Shown here piece by piece: positions 46,581 through 58,746 of a DNA stretch of 64,000 nucleotides. The notes under the pieces are model-generated. The model was not told the origin of the DNA, searched no databases, and was given only the letters and a program-made list of their open reading frames with translations. The position numbers and the translations under genes are program-made. The DNA lies in NCBI RefSeq assembly GCF_040954835.1, contig NC_090703.1, positions 12,643,001 through 12,707,000 on the forward strand, given 5' to 3'. The DNA is from Lepisosteus oculatus (lineage: Eukaryota; Chordata; Actinopteri; Semionotiformes; Lepisosteidae). Position 1 is the stretch's first letter, and every line of letters starts with the position of its first letter.

Positions 46581-49245
46581 AGTGCAGCCCTCCATAGGAT
46601 GAATATCTGATGGACATTTGTATCACCTCCTTAATGATAATCTAGCTTTTAGAGGCACAAAGCTCAACGAACGCCTCTCCGAGATTTGACCACTTTTGAT
46701 TTTCAGATATTCAGGTTGCAAGCTTTCTAATTCCATTCTGGTATCTAAAGAGAGGTTTTCCTTCCCAGTTTTTGTCTTCTAGGACTCAAGCCTATCTTAA
46801 GTGGGAAACTCTTCTGTCTCACCCACCTTGATGGTAGCAGTAGTTCAGTGCTTAAACCCTTCTACAACTCGCTAGATCTGTTCAAACAATGCTTACAGCT
46901 TGTGCTCATCAGCCGATCTGGAGGGTTTTTTGTATATTTAAATTAACTGAAATCGATTAATAATCATACTCTCTTATTCGAAATTGAGGTTACTTATTAA
47001 AAGTGATATCATAAAAACAGTTTTCCGACCAAAATGACTTGAGGACTCCTCTCTTTTCCATTCATTCGTTTCTATTTTCTGAATGTACGATATACTTTAA
47101 AGTATACTTTTAAGGTACGTTTAAAGTCTTTGCCATTAATAGCTGAAAAGGCAAACAGTTATCTCCATACGGAGAAACGAGCACCAGCAGAATCGATGTA
47201 TTTCAGGCTTTGAAAGAAGAACCGTTAAATTTGGAACGTCTGCAACTTCGGTCGTTGTGAATATAAGCAGGTTTATTTTTTTTTAATTATTGAGGAAACG
47301 AAATCATTGAGGTAAGATATACTGTACGATACTTGAAATCCTAATAGCCCGGAGTCTTTTCAGGGACAATTTCCACTAGGTGGCAGTATTTGACTTCAGC
47401 GAGTCTCCCTGCTTTGTTGTAATCCGTGCTTGAGGAAAAGGGCTCCATGGCTTTTGTCTGCCTGCCCCCATGTTTTTGAACCGTTTGGGCTGCCATAGAA
47501 AAACGGAGCAAACTGGAGAAGCGGGGATGGGGATGAGGGGGGAGCTTGTCAGCTCTTTATACTTCTTATCCGTGCAGTGTGGGGTTAAGATGGGCTTTGC
47601 CGATCCTGTCTGCAGACTAGAAGACCTTTAATGCAGGAGTACAATCCTCGTAGCCACATACCTCGCTCGGTACCGAAAACCGTTGGAGACCGGATTGAAA
47701 AGCGGAACGGCGCTATGGTACTAACTGGGAACTGCAGAATATTATTTAAAAACATATAATAGATGAAATGTAGAAGCTGTCATCCCGTGATAATTACAGG
47801 CTGTTCTGCAATCCATGGCTGTGTTATTCAGTTGATTTAAAGAAGGCAGTTTAGTATTAAAAGTGATAGTACGGGTTTCTGTACAGCTTTTCGTTATATT
47901 TAAAGTATGGCTGTAAACGTTGACTACATGATATCCAAAATGATAGGGTGAGACGGGAGTATTTTGACTTTTAAATGCGTAAACTAGGATAATGCTCAAA
48001 TTAATGTTTAACTTCGGCATCTGGTAATTAACCCTTGATAAACTAAATCATAGTCACTTTTAAAAATGAAATTAATTCCAGATATTCTTAAAAATTGGAA
48101 CAGCAAGAAGTTTTGAAAGATTCGTATGTTAATTACTTTTATTGTTATTAATTTTTAAATGGGCTACGGGATTGAAGGCGTTTCATTCCCGAGGCTAATT
48201 AAATTCATTAACGTTATTGCACTCTGAACAAAACACTGTAAGTTCGTTTTCGCGAGCAGGATATTTTTTACATTTTGCGGTCAGATTTGAATACAGTGTA
48301 GTATTTATTTTTCCTAAGAGGCATTGTAGAAGCCAATGTATTAAGACATTTACCATGATTTAAATATTAATATTACAAAAATTAGATTATATTCCCACGC
48401 ATTTTATAGTCAAATGCGTTTTTAATTATATCGATATACTGTAACAATGGGCGACTGTATTTAACAAATTTGATTCTCTGGAGTTTCTGAGAAAGCAAGA
48501 CCATTGGCCACCGCAGGCGTGCCACGCTTATGGTCACCGGGATAGTGTGACAGATCGACAGCTGAGTGTGTTTGTTGGCGGCTCTCTCCTGATGTTAGTC
48601 AAGTGTGTTTCCACCTCGCTTTTGCCATTGATCAAATCGAGAGGCAACGACTACAGAAGAAGCGGTACAGCATACAGGCTGTGTGTGACTAGACCATTGC
48701 AGAAGTGCTGACTGCGATGGAAATGGAACATGCACAATTTTACAAAAATAGATCCCATGGCAACATTTTGGCTTCCATGGAGCTGTCTGCGTCTCGCAGA
48801 AATGCACGGGAAGAATAACATTTCTTGTATACAATTCAATATCTACATTGCCGTGTAAGTATTGAACGCTCACAGTTTTCCCTTTTTCATTGTGATGTAA
48901 AGGCTTTCGGTAGAAGGATGTTCTGTTCTTTATCTCTTATCATCACCTTTAAGCAAGAGCCAGTCTTTATGCGCTTGAATTCCTGCACATGGTATTGACT
49001 AAGATTCATGACTGAACTGTGCAATGTTGTTGGTTCGAGATCTTAGTAGAAGGTAACATCGAATCAATGTTATCATGGGGTTCAATGTTTTAACGCTCCA
49101 TTAATTTTTTATATATTTTTTTAATGTCAGATAAACCCCAGATCTGGACAGCTGGTAACCAGGACGACGAAAACACCCGGTGCAGTGGATTATTAGTCTT
49201 TTATTCTCAAACATTTTGGTTCTGAAATCCAAAATACATTTCAAG
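46581..49245 (+). other. Upstream region of MAPKBP1
   Basis: No gene is recognised. It is expected to hold the MAPKBP1 promoter and 5' UTR but lacks an obvious CpG island. A CTCF-like site lies at 47373-47386. A 16-bp palindrome TATACTTTAAAGTATA lies at 47091-47106. Confidence 0.4.
47373..47386 (+). promoter_or_regulatory. CTCF-like motif
   Basis: CCACTAGGTGGCAG fits the core CTCF consensus at every position. It lies in noncoding DNA about 1.9 kb upstream of the MAPKBP1 start codon. Confidence 0.45.
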
Positions 49246-49359
49246 ATGACGGTGGAAGGCTCAACAATTAAGAGTCGGATTAAAAATCTGCTGCGGTCTC
49301 CGTCCATCAAGCTGCGGAGGAATAAAACGGGGAACAATAAGGAAATTCTCGGGAATAAG
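49246..49359 (+). CDS. MAPKBP1: MAPKBP1 coding exon 1
   Basis: The start ATG at 49246 is chosen by N-terminal homology; the frame extends upstream to 49180 without similarity. The donor gtaatt is at 49360. Confidence 0.92.
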
Positions 49360-52300
49360 GTAATTGTCACTTCAAATGACTTTTTATGTTTTGTTGAAAC
49401 GGTGTGTTATGGTTTGTTGCATAACATCCGGGCAAAACTGCAACACCTGAGCAATGAAACACTGCTGTGGCATAGAGCTATACGTTTCAATTGAGGGAAC
49501 CTTTTAAGTTTATTAATGCACCTTTATTTTCTTTTCAGTTGTCAGTCTGCAACAGGCAAATAAATTCGTCATTAGCTGACTGATATATTTTCATTGATTT
49601 TTTTTTAATTCTCTGTGTAACTTTATACCTGCGAGTCAGTAGTCCTGACGGGTCTTTGCAGATTTAGTCTGCGTTTGCACTGATAATGGATATTCGTGTT
49701 TCCTTATAATAATGGATGAAAAGCAAGATTAGTTAAATTCGTTTATTATTAATTTGCCTTGGAAAATGTATCCCCAATTTGCAGTTATTGTTGCTTTGTC
49801 GAGTTTGTCTTGTAGAAGATTGGCTTTAGCGATGCCGCCTCATTAAGCAAACTACACCGAGCTTCTCCAAAGAGAGTACAGGTCTTTTGCTGTACTGTAT
49901 GTTCGTATTTTGTAGTTTTGGGTTGAGGTCGAGAGATTATAGAAATTGAATCTGTATACTCAGTACACTTTGGTAAGCTAAAGCCCCTGTTTTCTGCTGT
50001 GCTCTTATGTTTACCTGTCTGTGAACTTTCTCTCTTTTAATGCATTATGTAACCAGATAAGTCATTTGAGAACAAATTCAGCCCTGCTTTTTAAATTAGC
50101 CTTAGCTAAGTAAGCCTATCTGATACGTGTCGGGTATGTGGGACATTGCAAACATATTTGTCAGTCTACACAATATGCAAATAATTATTCTTAAACGTTT
50201 CTATACATCTAAAGCTGAAAGTATATTCAATCTTTCAAGAATTGGAATTAAGGTCATTGCTGAAAAACAGACATTGATGATAAATATCTAGAAACCATTT
50301 TGGATTTAACAGCCAACTGGAGTATTAGCTTTTTTCACTAAAGTGAAGAAATGATCAGATAATTGTTTATTAATAAATGGAGCCCTAAAGCTGTCAAATG
50401 GCAGTACTTTGGAATTTTATAACTTGATTTTAATGCATTTATAACCATGGAAACTTGCCATCACCCTGTCTGATATACGCATATATAAAAGGGTGCAAGC
50501 CAGCTTGGATGTGACAAGTTTTCCAGCTGATTCCTGAAGGTCAATATGTTACCCACTATTTGGGGTTACAGTCCACTGAAGTATTTTTTGAAATATGAAT
50601 AGGATAGATCCTCTCATTGTAATGGCAGCAATTATGACCTACCTGTTATGTTTGGCTGTGGAATTACTACAGCAGGTCCTGTGTCACTGCAGGCTGTGTG
50701 TAGTAAAAGCCTCATAGTGTATGTTGTTAGTCCAGGGTGTGTGACCAAGTCTTTCTATGGCCATCACTCCTACTGTAGCTATGGCAACCCCAGTTGTGTG
50801 AATTCTTAGCACCTGGATTCATCTAGTGACCCAGATCTTGTCTTTCTTAGTTTATATCGTTAGAGTAATTGGGAATTACTTGGCCTGTCAGATTCCCTTT
50901 ACTTAGGAAAATGTAAGAAAATATGAGCTGAAAAGAAGATCAGATTGAGAACATACCTCAGGAATACTAAGCAACTGTGCGCACTCACATTTTCCTAGTA
51001 CAGCAGAGCAGAGGTCTCAAACTCGTAGAGTACCTGGAGTGCCTAGTATCTTTGTTCCACCTGAGCTTTTGGTTACATTGTTGGTCTAATAATTTATTTG
51101 ACTCCATAATTCATATATTTCTAAGTAGACACTAAGGTGCCTTATAGGTAAGTGCACTTTATAATTATATATTTTGAGTAATCAATTGTAAATGACCTTA
51201 ATCCTAAACATGTAAATAAGACAATAATTAGGTTAATTGTTTGAACTACTGAGGATGGAACAGAAACCTGAAGACCATGCAGGAACTCTTTAATATCCCC
51301 TAAGCTAGAGACCACAGCCTGACTGATGTTTTTTAGTGGTGGCTGTCTTTGAATGTATGTTGTAACAGGTGTGTGTTTGAATAGATGGGTGTGTGTTTAT
51401 GTATTATTTTTTCCTTCCTCTGGTCTAAAAAGATAGGCATTTCTTTAGAAAGGCCCACAAACACAGGTAAATGTTTGAAGTACTGGGGTGCATATAAAGG
51501 CTTCATTAAATGGTTAATCTCTGCTTTATCCCTCTTTTCAACGTCACTCACGAGGTGTCCCAAGAGTACGTGGAGCTTTTTGGTTACTTCAACCTCCATT
51601 GTCTCAGAGATTGTACCCACAAACAGTACAATGTGTTTCTTTGTTTGGAATTTATTTAAATGTCTACCTCAGGGAACACTCAGATATGGAATTCTAGCCA
51701 CTGAATGCTGTTGCAGATGTGAGGATTGACTGAATGTTGCACTATTTTTTTGTTTCACTCTTCCTCGCAACATTTGCTTACGTTGATTTTTTTAAAAACC
51801 AAAGTAAAAACCCGTAATGTCTACTTCAGATAGATTAATAGTGAATTTATTAACATTCTTAAGTTGTGTGTATCTTAACCCGTGATAGAAAATACTGATC
51901 ACGTAGAGCAGGAAACATTTCATGTTCTCAAAATAAGCATTCTCTGAGAAGTGAAGGAAATTGAATTTCTTGCTGTAAAGGGTATAAAGAGCTTGCTTTT
52001 GACATGTGTTTTCTTTAGCTATCCAATTGTCAGAGTTCTTGTACCAGTAGAGCCCCGGTTGTTTTTATCGCGTGGGTGATTGTTTTGCAGTGTTTTATCA
52101 CAGTCATGAAGGAACCAACAGCAGTCCTGTCCGTGAATTCAATAATGGGTAACAAACTAATGTAAATTCCAATTGTCACTTATTAGCCTATACACTGTAT
52201 GAATCCATGTTTTAAAAGTTAAAACAGATCAATTCTGTGTTATTTTTAAGTAGGCTTTTCCCAGTGTTGAAGACATTTAAACATGTAAGAATGATCCTCT

Positions 52301-55300
52301 GGTATAGAGCTTTAGCCTAGATGTGGACAACAGTGTTGTATTTTTCAGACCTCTGTTGTCTTGGTTCAGCACAATGGAGCTGAGAATATGAGTCTTGTCT
52401 CCCAACCAATAATTTATTGTTCCGAACAGCATTTACAGATATCTTTAATGAGGAAAGATGACAGTGAGCTATTTTAAATGATAATTGGAGTGTTGAATTC
52501 ATTTGCATAGTTTTTGGGATTAGGTCACAGTGATGAGAGAGGTATGGATCCCGTGAGAGCAGGTCTTTGGCTTTTCTTCTGAAGGGTGAGGAAAAATCCC
52601 TTCTTTGGGATTGTGCCAACATGCGTAAGGTAGCAACCCTACGTGCTTCAGAGGTGCTTAGTGAGACATTACTTTCTGATATCCTGGCTTGTTCTTTGTA
52701 AGCTACAGTACAGGCTGGTTGAAGAGACATAAGGCCTCTCCCCCAGCTTCACTCTGTTCTGTTATGGGGAAAATTGGCCAGGGATTGAGGTTGTTTGTTT
52801 GTCGTGCAATCCTTATCACTAGTCCAGAGAAAAAATGAAATTGTTTTTTTTTTATTCACAAAACTGTTCAAGATGTGCTTGGAGGACTAATGATGAATAA
52901 GCTGTCAGCACAAGGGATTGGTTTTACTTTCAAGTAAGGATGTAAAACCTAGTGCTGTCTATGCTCATTCATCATCACATCCTCGTCTTCGCTGAACCAC
53001 ATTTCACGTGCTGAAGCTTGACATCTTCCTGGTTGATTTTCGTCTGAGGACAAGATAGAACTATCCTTTTGTTTTGTTTTTCCTCTGACTGGGAGTAATT
53101 CATTTTGAATTGTTAAAATAAGGCAAGAAAGGCAGTTCTTTAAATCTTCAGTGCAAAGTTAAAAGTGCAGTTGTTGTAAACGTTGAACGAGTGTTGTGTA
53201 ACACTTTGAAGCCGAGACTGAGTCTGAGAATGAAACTCGATATTCCTTTTCAATATTTAAGATGGACGTAAAAGTTCACTTATAGCATTTCTTTATTGGG
53301 ATTTTTCATCTGTATTTTTTATTATGAGCTACAGTGTCATTGTTGTCATATAAAACCTTGTGGTAATACAGCTTAATTTTCAGTTTAATCATTTATTTAA
53401 CCTGCTGGGAAATTAAGAACAATTTCTGTATTTACAATGCCAACGTAACTAAGCCCAATTTTTTCAGTGTTGCCAAAAGAAATAAAACTAAAGATAAAAT
53501 AGTTCATCGTTATTAACAAGTACAAAACCTGCTATCTCATTAATAGAGTAAATTTGAATTTCTTGTATTTCTTTCAGCTTACAATGTTGTTTTTCAAATG
53601 CACGTTTTGGAAATCCACACCTTGAAATCAATGGTGTGGAAAAGTGTGCAGTTCTAATTTTAAATCCATCTTTGCTCTTCAGAACACAGTACATCAGAGG
53701 GGGGATAGCTTTTTTTATCATGGGGAAGAAGAAGCTCCCCTACAGACAGCACAAATGATGAAAGCAAGAAGTTCAAGGCTCTCCCTGCAGCTATAAAAAA
53801 GACAAAAGAGTGTGTCCAAACATCTTTAATACTCCAGGTTCACATTTTTCTCTCTGACCCTGGGCTCATGTAGAGATCAGAGTTTGCTACTGTCCTGCGT
53901 GAGAGAGGTATGAACTCTTCCCTGGATCGCCATTGCCTGTGGCTCCGGTTACCTGCTTGTTCATACCACCTGTCTGCTGCTGAGTTATTGTGCCTCCTGG
54001 CTGTAGGAAAGTAATTATCACAACAATTCTCTTCACAGGGGGGTGGAAGAAGGATTCCCGCTAGTGTACTAAAATGCTGTATTTCAAATTGATATTCAGC
54101 AAAATATAAAACCAAATACAGGCTCTTCAATTCAGTCATAAAAAAAACAATATTTTTATATCTAACTAGTAACCGTGTCTAATTAACCACCAAGGGATAT
54201 CTTAAAATTGTTCAGTTCACCAGTATAAAGACCTTATTGAGAATATATTGTATAATTTTGGTCATCATATTAAAAAAAAAGATATAACTACTCTGAAATC
54301 AGTTCTTTGTAAGGTGCAAAGACACATTCTGGGGCTCAAAAGAATGAACTCCTCTGACAGACTAAAACAAGTAAATATTTTTAGTACGGAACAGAGAAGA
54401 CGACATAGGGAAATAAGGCGTTGATAAATTCATCCCAGCAGACTTCTTCAGAATCAATAGTGAAGCATGAGCCAGAGGAAACAAATAGAAACTACATGAG
54501 AAAAAATAGAAGGGTATTCAAAACTGAGAATTGGAGACCTTTCTTTACACAAAGGAGTCTGGAACAAGCTACTCTGTCATATTTTTGAAGAAGACTTCTT
54601 TCAACAGCTTGCTCGGAACCATTTAGGTACATTTAGGTACAACCGAATGAGCTGGATTGGACACCTCTCTATTGTAGCCTTTCGTATGTACTTATATTAC
54701 CTAAACATCACTTACAGATGTTCTACATGTACCAAAGCACACTGGAGGCTCATTAATGAGTGCCTAAGGGATATGACAGAAGTTTATGGAGCTGTAAATC
54801 TAGTATAAGATCACTAGAGAAATAGATATTGAATTTGTCGCTTTTCTTATTAAAGTACCAGGAATAGCACCTGTCTGAATCTGGTTCACATGTTTATTGA
54901 AGCTGCTTTACATTGGACCTTCAAAACTCTCTGCCCTAGTTGTGCTGCAAGTGTTATTATTAGGGGGTTACCTGGCATCTGTACTTGCCTTTTCATTACC
55001 TGCCGATTAATCACCATAGTAAACGAGCTTAGACATGATGAGATTTAACAGCAACCTTTTAGTTCCTGGTAATGTTCTGAGAAAAACCTAGCACTTCAAT
55101 CAGTTTCAATGAAAAGCACAGCATCAATAATGGGACTCTTGCTCTTTAACCTTAGGTCTGTTCTTCAAGTGAAGTGTTTCCCACTGTGCAGTAAAACAAC
55201 CTACAGTCCTGTGAAGGCAATTTTTGATTCAGTGAACCATTGAGATGAACACTGCTTGGTGTAGCACATAAATGTCTTTGAGTCAGCTCCTGAAGTTTTA

Positions 55301-58300
55301 TTAGAAATTGCAAGCACTTGACCGGTTTCACATTTTGAAGTATATTCTAGTATTGACGCAGCGTTGCAAATTTTTTCTTAACTTTTTACGGCTGGGTAGA
55401 AATGGTCGTGTCTCTCTGAGCACAATCACTAATCATCCATACATTTTCACCAGCCATGTCTTCCTTTCCAAATGAAGCAGGGTTATTTTGGTCCTTGGGA
55501 TCAATAGCTGCTCTCAATAGAATCTAGGTGGTCTTGAAAATGCCACCAGGTATTTTTTTAAATATGATGCTCTGGAAAGACATGGTTTATCCTAAGAAAA
55601 CCTCTTTAATGCTGAATGAGGTTTACAACCTTAAGGGTCACTCGGATCACAGCTGGAAGATCTTTGCTGTGGCACAGTCACCCCTGTCTCCAGCGGACTA
55701 ACCAGCTAGCACATAAGCTTTGTAATATCCAGTTGAGAAACAGTTGATCAGAAAAGCATCTCATACTTCAAAAGACGCATGATTATCCTGTGAGTTTCTA
55801 TAAACAGTTTGGTGTTGGAGGAGGTATTATTAATTGGTGGTTATTAAAGGCTGATTGGTAAAGTGAGGTATAGTTAATTTCTTCTTTCATTATATGTCAC
55901 CGTCACTTGGTCCTTATCAATACGTACTGTATGTACCATGTTACTGCTGTTTCTAGGAATATGACAGCTGGAGCACTGTAACACTCCATCATGTAAATCA
56001 GGCCTCCTACCGAGTTTAATTTACAGAGAGGAGCTGGAGATAACAGTTTTGGTGGAGAGGCATAGCTTTGAGGGTCATAGACGTTAAGGGCAATTACTTA
56101 TGATACAAGAGGGCAGTCTTTGTCATATCCATCAATAACATTTACATTAAAGAAAGTTTCCCTTTTTGGGAGTAGATGCCATTCCAAAACAGATCTGCTG
56201 TTGAGTCTATTGAGGTACAAGGTTTTGTTTCTCTACATTAGCACTATACTGGGTGGTTCTCTGTAGGACCATCACAGAATAGCCTTTCATCTGCTTTGCG
56301 TAGAGAACTGCTTTCACAGTAAAAACCCTGAAAAAGAGGACCAGGCCTGGCTGAGGACCAGGAATTTAAAGCGTTGAAGCTGTCAGGAGATTTCATTAAG
56401 ACACTGGTTTTGACTGTATTGTACTGGATCATGTAGCACAAACAGAATAAGGCCAAAGCTGAAACAGCAGTCTTAACTGTAGGCGTATTTGCTGCAGGCA
56501 GCAAGTAGTCTTTCTGTGTAAACCACAGCTATTATTATTGTGCTATCATTAGGTAAATATTATTGTTGATTGTTTTATTTTTAAAATGCTTGCAAAGATT
56601 ATACAAATTGTAAACTAATACTACAGTTTAATTTTATATGCATTAGAGTATTTGCAGCATTTCTGTAATGTAGCATTTTTTATCTAGACACTTATTGTCT
56701 ATTTGTAACTGTTATTGTTCATTAGGTCTGGTATAACTAGTTTCTGGACTTTGGGGAAAAAAACAACTACTTTATTTTTAAACTATAGGTTGTACAGGAA
56801 AAATTCCAAGGTGGTTAGGCTAATTCTGAGTCGCTGGGCTGCACTGTGCATTCTTATTGAGATAATTGTCCGTTGGCTACAGCAGATCGCGATGGCCATA
56901 TTGACATACTGTAATGTCATGACTCATTCTGTTATGGTGTGGGATGTTACAGATGTTTCCATCCCATGAACAACATTTGCCTGATACGTTAAGATTGGGC
57001 TCTGCCGCCTTCTATACCAGTGCTCATCTCTCCAAAGAAAGCCATATTTTCTATCCAATGCAAGAGGCTGGACAGCAGAACTGTCAGTCACTCAATTGGT
57101 TTGCACTTACAGTATAAGCTATCTATTATTGGTCTATGCTACAGTATCCCAGGAGGACCACCCTTTACTTTGCCACCACTTTACACCCATGGGGGTTTTG
57201 AAAGTGAATTAAACTGTAAGTATGCAGTAATCTGACTGTCACGCTCTTTATTTTTTGTTTTGCATAGGAGTTCTCACTTATCGCTGTTCATTTGCACTTA
57301 CCTGTACATTCTCCCGATGGCCTTGCTGCCTGTGCACTTACCAAAGATCTCTTTTCTCATTTGAGAATATTACAAATTCCTAATTCTTAGACAATTGATC
57401 CTAGGACCTTGACTATCTGTTCTGTGAAAGAAAGAAGAGTTTTGGTTTCAACAACGTGATTGAGTAGGTTATTCCACTCCCCCCACATCCCCTTTGCATT
57501 CTCAGTTTTAAATGTGCTTCCATTAGTGTATATGTTAGGCACATATGTTTGTTGAGTGGCTGTTTCAGTTAGTACTTTTGTATTCCTAAAATCGGTGTTC
57601 CTGACATTCTGAGTATTTGTTATACCTGGGTTTTTTTTGTGTGTAAGCTGGTGATTTCTGCTTCAGTACGCTTCCAGACTCTCACATGATGCAAAGAAAG
57701 CTAGCAATTTCCTCTGGTGCAGTCTGTGGTTTTTGTTGGTATATGAGGAGGAAGTCTGGTGTCTCAGCCCTGGTAGTCTGGGTAGTCCCCATCAGTGAGA
57801 ATCAGACAACAAAGGGAATATCGCTTCAAAGCGCCCCCTTTGTTTTCTGTACCTTTCTTCATCTTTTGGGAAGTTTCTGTTGCTCTCTTATGAAACTACA
57901 ATAAGAGTTTCCCACAGATGCGCTGCATGTTGTGTTTGCTGGCTTTGTATTTCCCCATTCCAGAACTACAGGAAGTTTTGGCTTCTCTTATCTGTTTTAG
58001 GTTTAATACAGGACTAGACAAGGCCTTGCAGAGCACATTGAGACTTGCCATCCTCAAGAAATACCGGCTTAGAAGATGAGACTCTGTTATGCCTTCAGCT
58101 TTTTCCCTATGTTTCATTTAAAAAATATAATTTCTTTAAAGTTAGAAAGATGTAATATTTTCTTATGGACTCAAGCTAGGATAACAGGGCTGAAAATAGT
58201 TCTAGATTATATATATATAATATATATATAGAAAGTGTGAACAATTCAATTAATTGGAAATTGCAAATATTTGTGTAATTTATATTAGTAAGTCATCTGA

Positions 58301-58746
58301 GCCAAGATCAAACCATTCCTTACCCCATTACCCATGTTTTTGATGTCTAAGTAGTTGTTGCTCAGGGTCAAAGTACAGCAACATACAGCAAGTAAGACAA
58401 CTTGATATTCGGGTTCACATCTGCTAAATCCCCCATCAGCTGATATATATTAATTACGGGTATTATGAAATGAATTCCCAATAGCATTAGGTGTTCTTTG
58501 TGTCCATGTTTCCTATCAGACTGTACAGTTTTGACTTGTTTCTCTCTACAGCCATAGTGTTGTTGTTTTCAAAATGTCCGCTCTCTCTCGTAACAGTACC
58601 AGCCCCTGGTGAAACCCTGGGTGTTTCATGATTCCTCTCTGTCTGTACCAACAGGTGACACTTGAGAAAGTGCTGGGGATCACAACCTCGGGGAACAGCG
58701 GCTTGGCCTGTGACCCTCGCTCAGGCTTGATGGCCTATCCTGCTGG
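49246..58746 (+). CDS. MAPKBP1: MAPKBP1, first two coding exons (gene continues past the window)
   Basis: MAPKBP1 is a large cytoplasmic WD40-repeat scaffold linked to JNK signalling and cilium/spindle-pole biology. Exon 1 (49246-49359) encodes [20 protein letters not shown] then [13 protein letters not shown], very close to the mammalian N-terminus. Exon 2 (58655-58746) encodes [20 protein letters not shown] then [11 protein letters not shown], the start of the WD40 domain. The phases fit: exon 1 is 38 codons and exon 2 ends after two bases of a glycine codon. The WD paralogue WDR62 starts differently as I recall it, and synteny next to MGA supports MAPKBP1. The next exon (expected to begin CVVV) was not found before 64000. 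Confidence 0.93.
54225..54690 (+). mobile_element. Dispersed retroposon family A (sense copy)
   Basis: Landmarks are ggaacagagaagacgacata, gacctttctttacacaaagg, agtctggaacaagctactct, gaatgagctggattggacac and the 3' end cctttcgtatgtacttat. The order is the reverse complement of the antisense copies at 636-722, 1393-1690 and about 57385-57560. It is old and noncoding. Confidence 0.55.
57385..57560 (-). mobile_element. Dispersed retroposon family A (antisense, diverged)
   Basis: gacaattgatcctaggacct, ggtttcaacaacgtgattga and gtaggttattccactccccc match the antisense landmarks of the family, without the 3' end. Confidence 0.4.
58655..58746 (+). CDS. MAPKBP1: MAPKBP1 coding exon 2 (start of WD40 region)
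   Basis: The acceptor is ccaacag and the donor gtgagt. The encoded [20 protein letters not shown] is almost identical to mammalian MAPKBP1. Confidence 0.94.

Larger units (their letters stand above)
49360..58654 (+). other. MAPKBP1: MAPKBP1 intron 1 (9.3 kb)
   Basis: AT-rich intron without coding signal. It contains a sense retroposon copy at 54225-54690 and an antisense one near 57385-57560. A possible degenerate MITE lies near 51009-51317 (cagaggtctcaaactc at one end, gagaccacag at the other). An AT dinucleotide-like stretch lies at 58207-58231. Confidence 0.6.

Noticed and set aside
51009-51317. A possible further hAT-type MITE in MAPKBP1 intron 1.
   Set aside because: Ends only loosely resemble terminal repeats and the flanks show no 8-bp duplication, so it is mentioned in the intron note only.
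58207-58231. AT-rich tandem tract as an origin or structural element.
   Set aside because: A plain TA-type low-complexity tract in an intron with no associated signal.
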